This document shows positions 1-8,744 of a stretch of DNA of 64,000 nt, one piece after another. The notes under the pieces were generated by a model, which saw only the letters and a program-made list of their open reading frames with translations, was not told the origin of the DNA and made no database searches. Every line of letters begins with the position of its first letter. The first letter of the stretch is position 1. The DNA is from Psychrobacter sp. Ps6 (GTDB lineage Bacteria; Pseudomonadota; Gammaproteobacteria; Pseudomonadales; Moraxellaceae): positions 186,001 to 250,000 of the forward strand of contig NZ_JADQAI010000001.1 in NCBI RefSeq assembly GCF_022129235.1, read 5' to 3'. The translations under genes and the position numbers were made by a program.

Positions 1-791
1 CGCGCGCCGCACTCAGCCGCCAAATTCAGCAAGTGATGTCTGAATTTGATGCCTTAATGGTACCCACCGCACCGACCATCTATACCATCGATGCCGTTAA
101 TGCTGACCCGTTAACCAAGAACAGCCATATGGGCGCTTACACCAATTTTGTGAATTTGGCTGACCTATCGGCACTTGCCTTACCGAATGTGATTGCTGAT
201 GACGGATTGCCGCGCGGTGTCACTTTTATTGCGCCCGCTTGGCACGATGAAGCCCTGGCCAATTTTGGTCATCAGTGGCAAGCCGCCCTCAATATACCGA
301 TAGGAACGTCTCAGCATCATTATAAATCTGACCCAGCTCAATCTGATAAACCGCAATCGCTCATTTCACTTACTACAACACTTGATAGTGATAATAGTGT
401 GGATCTAGCAGTGGTTGGTGCGCATTTGAGCGGTATGCCGCTTAACTATCAGCTGACCGATCGCGGCGGTGTGTTGTCCGAACAAACTCAAACGGCAGCG
501 ACCTATCAGCTGTTTGCCTTAGCAGGAGCAACACCTGCCAAACCAGGACTCATGCGCCATAGCGACGGACGCGCCATTGAGGTAGAAGTCTGGCGTATTC
601 CTAACGCAAGGTTTGGCGAAATCGTTAACGAGGTACCTGCGCCATTAGGAATCGGCAACGTTGAGCTGGCAGACGGTCGCTGGGTGAAAAGCTTTATTTG
701 CGAACCATATGGCTTTGAAGGCAGTACAGATGTGACGGCATTTGGTGGCTGGAGGGCGTACATCGCCAAGCAGTTTGAACCTATTGCTTAG
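1..791 (+). CDS. atzF: Allophanate hydrolase, C-terminal part (5' end outside window)
   Basis: Hydrolyses allophanate to ammonia and CO2, the second step of ATP-dependent urea (or carboxyguanidine-derived) breakdown. The frame is open to the left edge (readable from base 3), so the amidase-signature catalytic part lies outside. What remains is the end of the amidase domain, with the family-like segment FDALMVPTAPTIYT (FDALMV starts near base 45) and GLPRGVTFIAPAWHD, followed by the small C-terminal domain of roughly 150 residues typical of AtzF, ending GGWRAYIAKQFE. The ABC importer genes downstream on the same strand are the usual companions of urea carboxylase/allophanate hydrolase loci. 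Family assignment is firm; the carboxylase partner is presumably upstream of the window. Confidence 0.9.
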   Translation, partial: RAALSRQIQQVMSEFDALMVPTAPTIYTIDAVNADPLTKNSHMGAYTNFVNLADLSALALPNVIADDGLPRGVTFIAPAWHDEALANFGHQWQAALNIPIGTSQHHYKSDPAQSDKPQSLISLTTTLDSDNSVDLAVVGAHLSGMPLNYQLTDRGGVLSEQTQTAATYQLFALAGATPAKPGLMRHSDGRAIEVEVWRIPNARFGEIVNEVPAPLGIGNVELADGRWVKSFICEPYGFEGSTDVTAFGGWRAYIAKQFEPIA

Positions 792-928
792 ACCAGATAG
801 TAGATGCACAAGTTTATGCATGATCTAAAACAGCAGCGCTCGCCATATCATTTTCCCTGATGGCATAGCAAACACTTATCAGCAGACACTCTCATAATGA
901 GACGGTCTATATTCAAGGAGTAAGACTC

Positions 929-1954
929 ATGAATCGACGCTTATTTACTTTTGCCGTTCTTTCAAGCTTTATGCTATTTGGTTGTGACAATACTGCCACC
1001 GTATCTGCACCTGAAGGCGAGGCGGCATCAGAAAAAGTCACTGCCGCAAACGACGATCCGATTTCTATCGGTTACAGTGATTGGCCTGGCTGGGTGGCTT
1101 GGCAGATTGCGATTGATAAAGGCTGGTTTGATGAAGCTGGTGTGAATGTTGAGTTTAAGTGGTTTGATTACTCGGCCTCGTTATCTGCTTTTGCCTCCAA
1201 CCAATTAGACGCTATTTCTGTGACCAATGGCGACAACCTTGTCAACGCAGCGAGCGGTAGTGAAGGTATCATTATCTTGGTCAACGACTATTCGGCAGGT
1301 AATGATCAGATCATTGCAAAGCCCGGTATTACGAGCATAGCGGACCTAAAAGGTCAATCGATTGGGGTTGAAAAAGGCTTGGTTGATCATCTACTGCTCA
1401 ATAGTGCGCTGACTGACAACGGCCTCACGGAAGCGGACGTGACACTGGTGAACGCCACCACTAACGAGCTGCCACAAGTCTTTACCAATGACAGTATTGA
1501 TGCCGTTTCTATCTGGCAGCCCAACGCTAATCAAGCGCTAAAAAACGTACCGAGCGCAAAGGCTATCTATACCTCAGCGGACAAGCCGGGGCTTATTTAT
1601 GACACTTTAGCGGTCAGTCCCGCCAGTTTATCTGCGCACAAAGCTGAATACGCCAAAATTATCCAAGTGTGGGGCAAAGTTGTTAACTATATCAATGATC
1701 CTGCTACCAGAGAAGATGCGATTGGTATTATGTCCAACAAGGTCAATGTTCCTGCTGAGCAATATAAAGACTTTTTGAATGGGACGAAGCTCATGAGTTT
1801 AGAAGACAATAAAAAGGTTTTTGAAAAGTCTGATGCGCTGAGCTCTATCTATGGCTCAAGCTATCACGTCAACCAGTTCAATATCGACAATCAGATTTAT
1901 GATCAACAGCTAGATATTGATAAATTGATCTATCCCAACCTAATTACTCAGTAA
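929..1954 (+). CDS. ABC transporter substrate-binding lipoprotein (NitT/TauT type, urea-carboxylase-associated)
   Basis: Periplasmic solute-binding component of an importer. The N-terminus is a lipoprotein signal, basic MNRR then a hydrophobic stretch ending in lipobox LFGC with the acylated Cys at residue 19. The mature protein begins near PISIGYSDWPGWVAWQIA and has the NMT1/TauA-like fold pattern, with ADLKGQSIGVEKG in the middle. A good ribosome site AAGGAG lies before the ATG. Permease and ATPase genes follow, so the three form a complete importer. Linkage to allophanate hydrolase suggests a urea-, guanidine- or related nitrogen compound as substrate; this is context inference and the actual ligand cannot be read from sequence. 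Confidence 0.88.
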   Translation: MNRRLFTFAVLSSFMLFGCDNTATVSAPEGEAASEKVTAANDDPISIGYSDWPGWVAWQIAIDKGWFDEAGVNVEFKWFDYSASLSAFASNQLDAISVTNGDNLVNAASGSEGIIILVNDYSAGNDQIIAKPGITSIADLKGQSIGVEKGLVDHLLLNSALTDNGLTEADVTLVNATTNELPQVFTNDSIDAVSIWQPNANQALKNVPSAKAIYTSADKPGLIYDTLAVSPASLSAHKAEYAKIIQVWGKVVNYINDPATREDAIGIMSNKVNVPAEQYKDFLNGTKLMSLEDNKKVFEKSDALSSIYGSSYHVNQFNIDNQIYDQQLDIDKLIYPNLITQ

Positions 1955-2015
1955 GGTTAAGCGATATTTAATCTAGTAGTTACTGTGTCGTCATCATCAT
2001 CTTAGAGGGCAACTC

Positions 2016-2957
2016 ATGAGTCATATCAATAAACATCTCACCAAGAAAACCAAGCTTGGGCTCAATGTGCTCTCATTTTTGATTCCAATCTTATTATGGT
2101 GTGCGGTCAGCTACCTGCCTTTTATTTGGCATCCGCAAGTTGAAATTACCGAGGCAGGTGCGAGCACTTATCTGCAAGAAGGCAGCCGCATTGATAGGTC
2201 GGTATTCTATCAAGAAGCGCAGGACGCGATGGCATCTGATACGCCGCCGCCACAAGGTAAGCTAGTCAACCCAATCTATCTGCCAGCGCCTGACGAGGTG
2301 GCCACAGCAATGTTTACCGCCTTTGTCACGCCGCCTGCGCAAGCGGATGGTCCGTGGTTACATGAGAGCCTGTGGCAAAGTATACGTACCGTATTTATTG
2401 CTTTTCTTCTCTCATCAATCGTTGGTATCCCACTAGGGCTAGTGTGTGGGTTTTCTCAAAAGATCGCTCAGATTACTCAGCCCTTTGTCGAGTTTTTTCG
2501 CTACCTGCCAGCACCTGCATTTGGCCCTTTAGCGGTCGCCATACTGGGTATTTACGATGGTCCTAAAATTGCCATCATTGTGATTGGGACTTTGTTTCAG
2601 CAGATTTTAATTATTGCTAATACCACACGTACGATGGATCTTAGCTTGATTGAAGCGGGATATACCCTTGGTACTACCAAACTCAAAAGCTTTTTTTATG
2701 TGCTACTGCCTGCTGTACTGCCTGACGTCTATCGAGACTTGCGTGTGCTATTAGGCTGGGCATGGACATATCTGATTGTCGCCGAGCTGATAGGGACGAC
2801 CTCAGGTATCACATGGTTCATCGTCCAACAAGCCCGTTATCAGCAGTTTGATAATGTCTATGCAGGTATTCTTCTCATCGGGTTTATCGGGTTGGGAACA
2901 GATATATTGTTATACCAGCTTGGTAAAAAACTCTTCAAATGGAAAGCGAGTATTTAA
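2016..2957 (+). CDS. ABC transporter permease (NitT/TauT type)
   Basis: Inner-membrane permease of the importer. One hydrophobic segment lies near the N-terminus (about residues 15-36). An extracytoplasmic stretch of about 80 residues follows, then the BPD_transp_1 core of five or six membrane segments. The EAA loop is visible as EAGYTLGTTKLKSFFYVLLPAVLPD, here split: EAGYTLGTT then KLKSFFYVLLPAVLP. The long periplasmic loop between the first and second segments fits permeases found beside urea carboxylase genes. The stop codon directly abuts the ATG of the ATPase gene, so the two are probably translationally coupled. Confidence 0.9.
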   Translation: MSHINKHLTKKTKLGLNVLSFLIPILLWCAVSYLPFIWHPQVEITEAGASTYLQEGSRIDRSVFYQEAQDAMASDTPPPQGKLVNPIYLPAPDEVATAMFTAFVTPPAQADGPWLHESLWQSIRTVFIAFLLSSIVGIPLGLVCGFSQKIAQITQPFVEFFRYLPAPAFGPLAVAILGIYDGPKIAIIVIGTLFQQILIIANTTRTMDLSLIEAGYTLGTTKLKSFFYVLLPAVLPDVYRDLRVLLGWAWTYLIVAELIGTTSGITWFIVQQARYQQFDNVYAGILLIGFIGLGTDILLYQLGKKLFKWKASI

Positions 2958-3932
2958 ATGATGACTAATAATCTGACCGCTTCAGGCTTGGTAAACAGTG
3001 CTTCAAGAAGCAGTGCTTCGGTAGACAAGGCTCATGCTAGCTCCCACAATACAACTGATTATTTTAAAGCGCTCTATCAGCGAGATGTGGTGTTACAGGT
3101 AGATAAGCTAACACAATCATTCGACCAAGGCGGCAGCAAAAAAGTGATCCTAAAAGATGTCAGTTTGCAGATTCATGAGCGTGAGTTTGTTTGCGTGATT
3201 GGTCCATCAGGTTGTGGCAAGTCAACATTGGGACGCATTATTGCAGGCCTAGATGCTTATCCTAGCGGCAAGGTAATCGTTGATAAAGAAGTGGTCAAAG
3301 GGCCGAGCGCTAGCCGTGGTATGGTCTTTCAGGGTTATACCTTATTTCCTTGGAAAACCGTCAAACAAAACGTTATGTTTGGTCCCATTATGGAAGGCCG
3401 TAGCAAGTCAAACGCCGAGCGTAGCGCCCGTGAATGGTTGGATATTGTGGGTCTGAGTAAATACGAAAATCACTATCCGCATCAGCTGTCAGGAGGCATG
3501 AAGCAACGTGTCGCTATTGCACGAGCGCTCATCAATGAACCCAAAGTATTAGTTATGGATGAGCCTTTCGGTGCCCTCGATCCATATACTCGCCAAAAGA
3601 TGCAAAAGCATCTGCTAGATCTTTGGCGCAATATCGACATTACTATTGTGTTTATCACGCATGATATGGACGAGGCAGTGCTGCTCTCAGATCGCATTGT
3701 GGTATTAAAAGCCAATCCAGGTGAGGTGCAAGACATTATCGAAGTACCACTTGCACGGCCGCGTGACCCTGATATCGTCACGGACAGCCGATTTTTGCAA
3801 TTGAAAGCTCGTATCAACAATATCGTTCACAATCCGCAGCCACAGCCGGACTTCGATCCTGCTTTGGCTGAGATGCCAGATATCCCGCGTATGGTACCTT
3901 TGGATAAAAAAGATCAGCAGATCAATCATTAA
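2958..3932 (+). CDS. ABC transporter ATP-binding protein (NitT/TauT type)
   Basis: ATPase that powers the importer. Walker A is GPSGCGKST, the Q-loop region is MVFQGYTLFPWKTV, the signature is LSGGMKQR, Walker B is VLVMDEPFGALD, and the switch His is in ITHDMDEA. The domain starts only at about residue 48; the preceding Ser/Ala/Asn-rich extension is unusual for this family. The C-terminal tail of about 50 residues after the DPDIV segment is Pro-rich. The gene begins at the base after the permease stop; two ATG codons in tandem are available and I used the first. Confidence 0.92.
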   Translation: MMTNNLTASGLVNSASRSSASVDKAHASSHNTTDYFKALYQRDVVLQVDKLTQSFDQGGSKKVILKDVSLQIHEREFVCVIGPSGCGKSTLGRIIAGLDAYPSGKVIVDKEVVKGPSASRGMVFQGYTLFPWKTVKQNVMFGPIMEGRSKSNAERSAREWLDIVGLSKYENHYPHQLSGGMKQRVAIARALINEPKVLVMDEPFGALDPYTRQKMQKHLLDLWRNIDITIVFITHDMDEAVLLSDRIVVLKANPGEVQDIIEVPLARPRDPDIVTDSRFLQLKARINNIVHNPQPQPDFDPALAEMPDIPRMVPLDKKDQQINH

Positions 3933-4154
3933 TATTAACGGCTAAAAAAATCATATAGTTACTAATTATCATCGTTGTCAGTGATACCGTGCTACGGTTA
4001 TGTATCCTCGTATCCTCTTTATTGTGCATGACCGCGTCATACGATATCAGTCTCATTTAGCAAGACGATTACCGATTATATTTGATTAACTGCTGCTGAT
4101 AAATACGACTGCTGTTATACTCAGTAGCGTATTCATTTGCTTATCGACCTTTTT

Positions 4155-4910
4155 ATGACTACCACCTCTTTCGTATTAACCAGCTATAACATTCACAAAG
4201 GCATGTCACCCCTAAACCGTCAGGTGAAAATGCAAGGCATTGCTCAAGCGCTAGAAGCTGTGGGTGCAGATATATTGTGTCTACAAGAAGTGCAGGGACA
4301 AAACCTCAAACGCAACATGCAATATAATGAGTACCCTAATCAGTCTCAGCATGAATGGTTTGGTGAGTTTTTAGATCTAGAAAACAGCTATGGTAAAAAC
4401 TCAGAATATGAGAATGGTCATCACGGCAATGCCGTATTAAGCAGATTCCCATTAGACCCAAAACACAATGTCAATATTACCGTCAATAGGCTTGAGCAGC
4501 GCGGCGTCCTACATTGTGAGGTGCAGCCTATCGGTTGGGATCGTCCTGTTGTGGTGCTATGTGCGCATCTGAATTTATTTGAGCGCGATCGTATCAAGCA
4601 ATATCAGGCCATCAGCGATTATGTAAAAAATGAGATTGCACCTGATCAACCGCTCATCTTGGCAGGCGATTTTAACGATTGGAAAAAAATGTCTTGCGAC
4701 AAACTGGCTACCGAGCTTGGTATGGTAGAAGCATTTAAACATTGCCATGGCAAACTGCTACCGACGTTTCCAGCAAAACTGCCAGTGCTCAGTTTAGATC
4801 GTATCTATCTGCGTAATTTGGTCGTCAAAGACGCATGGGTACATAGTGGGAAGCCGTGGTCATCACTGTCAGACCATTTGCCAATTAGTGCAGAACTGAT
4901 GCTGCCTTAA
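4155..4910 (+). CDS. Endonuclease/exonuclease/phosphatase (EEP) family protein
   Basis: Member of the EEP (DNase I-like/sphingomyelinase-like) metal-dependent phosphodiesterase fold, 251 residues. Diagnostic segments in order: SYNIHKG, LCLQEVQ (metal-binding Glu), GNAVLSRFP, CAHLNLFERDR (catalytic His), LAGDFNDW (Asp/Asn pair) and SDHLPI (C-terminal Asp-His). This resembles E. coli YbhP and related uncharacterised proteins. No signal peptide is visible, so it is probably cytoplasmic. I chose the ATG at 4155 over an in-frame TTG at 4137 because the family motif begins close to this Met. Substrate (nucleic acid or phospholipid) is not determinable. It stands alone between the ABC operon and an oxidoreductase. 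Confidence 0.85.
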   Translation: MTTTSFVLTSYNIHKGMSPLNRQVKMQGIAQALEAVGADILCLQEVQGQNLKRNMQYNEYPNQSQHEWFGEFLDLENSYGKNSEYENGHHGNAVLSRFPLDPKHNVNITVNRLEQRGVLHCEVQPIGWDRPVVVLCAHLNLFERDRIKQYQAISDYVKNEIAPDQPLILAGDFNDWKKMSCDKLATELGMVEAFKHCHGKLLPTFPAKLPVLSLDRIYLRNLVVKDAWVHSGKPWSSLSDHLPISAELMLP

Positions 4911-5077
4911 TACTTTGTGATGATTTGCTCGGATGCACTGCCTTGATAATCTATCGAGACTAAAACATTTTTTTAGCAAAAATACTATCGACTAAAATCG
5001 CTCCTTATGAAATAGTCATCTAACGTAAGATAAATAGTAACCATGCCCTAATAAACAAAATATAAGGATATTCTGCA

Positions 5078-6109
5078 ATGGCAACGCCAGCTACTAATGA
5101 CAACAATCAGCAACCTCAACTCCCCATCCCCAGTACCCAGCACGCTGCGCTGATACGTGAATTCGGTGAACCTGAAGTAATGATATATCAGGATGGTGTC
5201 GATATTCCTGAATTACAGGACGATCAGGTATTGGTAAAAGTCGCCTACGCCGGTATCAACCCTGTCGATTATAAGACCCGCCAAGGCAAAGGCTGGGGCG
5301 CAGAAAATATCCAAAAACAAAAATTCGACAACGACCAGCCAGCTATTTTAGGGTTTGATGTATCAGGTACAGTGGTTAGTAGTAATAGCGATGCGTTCGC
5401 TGTTGGAGATCGCGTCGCCGCCTTGACCTTTACTGGTGGCTGTTATGCGCAGTATGTGGCGGTAGACACCAAAATGCTTGCGAAAGTGCCAGAGAATGTC
5501 ACATTAGAGCAAGCAGGGGCGCTGCCTTGTATTGGACAAACGGCGATACAATTTGTAGATTTTGCTGATATTCAAGCAGGTGAGCATGTGGTCATCAATG
5601 CACCAGCAGGCGGCGTCGGTCACTTACTGATACAGCTATTAATGGACAAAGTGAGCCGTGATGATATCAAGGTCACCGTTATTTGCTCACCAGAAAAATA
5701 TGCCAAGCTCGGTGAGCTTATCGATACTGACAAGCTGGCAGGTTGGATTGATTATACCAAAGATGAAGCGTTTCCTGATTTGCAAGCCGACGTGCTGCTT
5801 GACTTAGTTGGCGATGAAGCCGGTGTTCGCGCGCTGAGTGTGCTTAAATCGGGCGCGCGCGTGAATGTGTTGCCAACCATTTGGGTCGATAAGCTCAAAG
5901 AAGCTGGCAAGGAGAAAAACCTAGAAGTATCCGGGTATAAAGCGCAGCGTAGTGGTGATGATATGGCGCGTGTTTTACAGCAAGTCGCTGATGGTCAATT
6001 AACCTTAAAAATCCAAAAAATATATCCACTCTCTGAGATTGTGGCCGCTCATCATGAATTACAGAAGGGCGATGCATTCGGAAAAATCGTCCTTGCTGCT
6101 TCTGAATAA
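5078..6109 (+). CDS. NADP-dependent oxidoreductase, MDR (quinone reductase-like) family
   Basis: Medium-chain dehydrogenase/reductase without the structural zinc Cys cluster. The N-terminal GroES-like domain includes VLVKVAYAGINPVDYKTRQG and the conserved DVSGTVV segment; the Rossmann part has NAPAGGVGHLLIQLL as the nucleotide-binding glycine motif at about residues 185-199. The C-terminus reads GKIVL, as in many MDR proteins. Length 343 is normal. A strong ribosome site AAGGAT lies ahead of the ATG. It probably reduces a quinone or enone using NADPH; the specific substrate is unknown. It is monocistronic by spacing. Confidence 0.85.
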   Translation: MATPATNDNNQQPQLPIPSTQHAALIREFGEPEVMIYQDGVDIPELQDDQVLVKVAYAGINPVDYKTRQGKGWGAENIQKQKFDNDQPAILGFDVSGTVVSSNSDAFAVGDRVAALTFTGGCYAQYVAVDTKMLAKVPENVTLEQAGALPCIGQTAIQFVDFADIQAGEHVVINAPAGGVGHLLIQLLMDKVSRDDIKVTVICSPEKYAKLGELIDTDKLAGWIDYTKDEAFPDLQADVLLDLVGDEAGVRALSVLKSGARVNVLPTIWVDKLKEAGKEKNLEVSGYKAQRSGDDMARVLQQVADGQLTLKIQKIYPLSEIVAAHHELQKGDAFGKIVLAASE

Positions 6110-6276
6110 GGGGCGCTGCTCACCTGTTTTTTAAAAATTATAGGATCCTTTACGTACTTCATAAAACTCTACAAGAATGGCGTCTTTGACAACATAACAG
6201 GCCTACTCTCTAGTGTTGTCTGCTGTAGGATGATGAGAGACACATTGATAAATGAAGTAATAACAAAGGATGTTAT

Positions 6277-7146
6277 ATGACTATGAATAAAGACATTGAG
6301 AATAAAAAAACAGACGAAAAAGTCACGGACCATGTCGCTTATGAAGCGCAAGTGCGTGAAGAAATAGAAGCATGGAAAAACCCTGATAAAGGTGTTTTGG
6401 ATAAAGCTTTTGCGGTACTTAATACGCCTATTGTCGCGGCAGGTGATGCATTAATGGATGTGCCGCAATTTGGCGATGCCTTAAAAAAAGCAACTGAGCA
6501 AACCATCAGTACTTTGAGTAATGCTGCCAATTGGACATTGAACATTCAAGACGTTATCGAGAGCTATCAAGAGGAGCCTGATATTGAAGGCTCGTCAATC
6601 AAGACGCTTTCTGATATTAAACATCTACCAATTGCGGTTGTCGATAAACAAGTCAAACTTCTCAAAAGTAAATATGTCGCGCTCACCAGTGCGCAAGGTG
6701 TGACGACAGGAGTGGTTGGCTGGGTAGGTATTCCTGCTGATGTTGTTGGTCTTATCACTGCCAATCTACGTGCCATTGGAGAGTATGCGACTTACTATGG
6801 CTTTGACATGAACGACAAAGGCGAGCAGTTGTTTGCCATGTCTTTATTGGCGGTGGCTACTTCTGCCTCTGCTGAAGCGCGCAAAGCAGCGTTGGATGAT
6901 ACCCGTGCGATGATTAAAGATCCAGAAACGCAGGCATTTAATCAGATTAATGAAGAGGTCATGTCGCGGGTACTGCGTCAAACAGCAACCAAAGTGGCCA
7001 CCAATATGGTCAAAACGAAAGCCGCGCAAATCATTCCTGCGGTGGGTGCAGTAGTGGCAGGCGGTGTTAATGCCAACTATACGGCCAATGTCTGCGAAGC
7101 GGCCTACCAATGCTACCGTGAACGTTTTTTAGATCGTCTTATATAG
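6277..7146 (+). CDS. EcsC family protein
   Basis: Resembles the EcsC domain family (named after B. subtilis EcsC). The family-like region runs from about residue 30 to 280 and includes VTTGVVGWVGIPADVVGLITANLRAIGEYATYYGF split over two segments, followed by a helical portion and a glycine/alanine-rich hydrophobic segment AAQIIPAVGAVVAGGVNANYT near the C-terminus, perhaps membrane-associated. The molecular role of the family is not established. AAAGGA lies six bases ahead of the first ATG. It converges on alkB with a 32-base spacer and shares no operon with neighbours. Confidence 0.8.
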   Translation: MTMNKDIENKKTDEKVTDHVAYEAQVREEIEAWKNPDKGVLDKAFAVLNTPIVAAGDALMDVPQFGDALKKATEQTISTLSNAANWTLNIQDVIESYQEEPDIEGSSIKTLSDIKHLPIAVVDKQVKLLKSKYVALTSAQGVTTGVVGWVGIPADVVGLITANLRAIGEYATYYGFDMNDKGEQLFAMSLLAVATSASAEARKAALDDTRAMIKDPETQAFNQINEEVMSRVLRQTATKVATNMVKTKAAQIIPAVGAVVAGGVNANYTANVCEAAYQCYRERFLDRLI

Positions 7147-7178
7147 GTAATCGTTTACTCAACATGACCATGGCAGTT

Positions 7179-7796
7179 TTAGCGTGCAAGCATTTGCCGA
7201 AAGGTTAGGCTAATTCGTCCAGCATCGACAGTTTTTGTTTTAGTGATAGTATGTTTCCAAAAGGTTTGTGTATTACCGTGCATGACAATTAATTGACCAG
7301 ACTCAAGATAAAGCGCGACTTTATCTTGGGTTTTTTTGTGCTTAAAGACAAACTTACGCGTGGCACCAAGGGATAAAGACGCAATGATTGGTTGATGACC
7401 GAGCTCTTTTTCATCATCGGCATGATAGCCCATACCATCAGTGCCAGTTGGATAGTAGTTGAGCAAGCAGGTGTTGAAGTGAGCCGTAATACCAATGTTT
7501 ACTAACGCTTGCTCAATGCGATGTTTCACGTGGAACACTATATCTGACCACGGTATTGTCTGTCGCGTGTGCCCTGAATACTGGTAATCTGCCTCTGTAT
7601 CTCCCATCCAGACAATTTGGCGAGTTGTCACATGAGTTTTACCAAATAACGTTACCATATCTGATTGCCAAGGCAACTCATTTAGCAATGTATTATACAG
7701 GACACTGGCATCGTCTATGACTATGCCTAAATCGTTTACATCACCATCATAGGGCAATACATTATCTGTGGGTGCAGGCGCAAAAAGGTCAGTCAT
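7179..7796 (-). CDS. alkB: Alpha-ketoglutarate-dependent dioxygenase AlkB family (DNA repair)
   Basis: Fe(II)/2-oxoglutarate dioxygenase that removes alkyl groups from N1-methyladenine and N3-methylcytosine in AlkB-type proteins. The iron ligands are visible: H125 and D127 in GYHADDE and H182 in FWKHTI; R194 and R200 in RISLTFR fit the 2-oxoglutarate-binding RxxxxxR motif. At 205 residues, with the NYYP motif before the HxD, it looks closer to human ALKBH2/3 and the bacterial short form than to E. coli AlkB. It starts 20 bases after the alpha/beta hydrolase gene, so it is likely the last gene of a minus-strand operon. Repair of alkylated DNA is the family role; nothing in the context links it to an Ada regulator. 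Confidence 0.9.
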   Translation of the reverse strand: MTDLFAPAPTDNVLPYDGDVNDLGIVIDDASVLYNTLLNELPWQSDMVTLFGKTHVTTRQIVWMGDTEADYQYSGHTRQTIPWSDIVFHVKHRIEQALVNIGITAHFNTCLLNYYPTGTDGMGYHADDEKELGHQPIIASLSLGATRKFVFKHKKTQDKVALYLESGQLIVMHGNTQTFWKHTITKTKTVDAGRISLTFRQMLAR

Positions 7797-7816
7797 AGAT
7801 CAATAGTTATCTCTCA

Positions 7817-8707
7817 TTATTTGCTGCGTTGATAATGCTCTTGAATGATCTGAGCACACAGTTTGGGCGCTTCCATCGGCAGCAGGTGACCATAGTCTAG
7901 CAAGGAGATGATGCTGTTATCAGGCACAAACTTTTGCCATTGCTGTCGTACCTTATCATTGATAAATAAAGTAGGCTTACCGGTAATCAGCGTATAAGGA
8001 CAGCGCAGTTTTTTGAGCGCGGAATCGATATGAGGCGCGCCAAAATAGTTGGCCAGCTCTTGCTCTGGAGCAAACATTAAGGTGTAGCTTCCATTTGGAT
8101 TTTTGCTTAAGCTCTGTTCGGCAAAGACCTGCAAATGCTCGTCACTGATGCGTCTATAAGCACGCTGCGCACGCAAGTTTTCATAATAAGCATCGACACT
8201 CGGCCACGTAGATTGCCTATTTACTGTGCTTTTGAAAGGCTCACGGCTCAGCAAGATAGAGCGCGGTAACAGATTATACAAAGTGGCTTGGTTTTTAGTG
8301 AATGTGACAGGCTCTATCAGATAAAGCCGCGAGAACAGCTCTGGACGTTTGGCTGCTGCCATGGCTGTGGCGGTTGCACCTTGTGAATGTCCGATACCGA
8401 CGACAGGCTTATCTTGTGTTTTTTCTAAAAACTCAATAAGCAGGTCAGCATCTTGCTCACGCGTCAGACGACGGCTGTGCGGTTTGTCATACCAATAGCC
8501 GCGTAGGGCAAGTGAGCTGATATCAAACTCAGTTGCCAGCTCATTTAGCAATGGCGTATAGGTACCAACGGGGAAACTATTACCACCATAAAAATGCGCG
8601 GGTGTGCGGGGATAGTTATCTGACTGAACTGACTGATTGAGCTGGCCAAGATGATAGTAACGTGCTTTTTTACCATCAAGATTGATGCTGTTTGTAAATG
8701 CTTCCAT
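7817..8707 (-). CDS. Alpha/beta hydrolase
   Basis: Alpha/beta-fold serine hydrolase. The nucleophile elbow GHSQGAT gives the catalytic Ser, and the late DYGHLLPMEAP supplies the probable catalytic His. An oxyanion-type HFYGGNSFPVG segment lies near the N-terminus. I chose the ATG at 8707 because AAGGAAG precedes it at good spacing; a GTG at 8758 would extend the protein by 17 residues into the end of the upstream ABC gene. No signal peptide is seen. It sits between an ABC exporter and alkB on the same strand. The substrate is unknown; esterase/lipase-like or dehalogenase-like activity are both possible. Confidence 0.82.
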   Translation of the reverse strand: MEAFTNSINLDGKKARYYHLGQLNQSVQSDNYPRTPAHFYGGNSFPVGTYTPLLNELATEFDISSLALRGYWYDKPHSRRLTREQDADLLIEFLEKTQDKPVVGIGHSQGATATAMAAAKRPELFSRLYLIEPVTFTKNQATLYNLLPRSILLSREPFKSTVNRQSTWPSVDAYYENLRAQRAYRRISDEHLQVFAEQSLSKNPNGSYTLMFAPEQELANYFGAPHIDSALKKLRCPYTLITGKPTLFINDKVRQQWQKFVPDNSIISLLDYGHLLPMEAPKLCAQIIQEHYQRSK

Positions 8708-8744
8708 AAAATAAACACTTCCTTGTGGTTTATTTTGATGGGTC

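Noticed and set aside
792-928. Possible guanidine riboswitch before the ABC importer
   Set aside because: No ykkC blocks are present, and the one ACGG sequence is not in a closed hairpin loop as guanidine-II would need.
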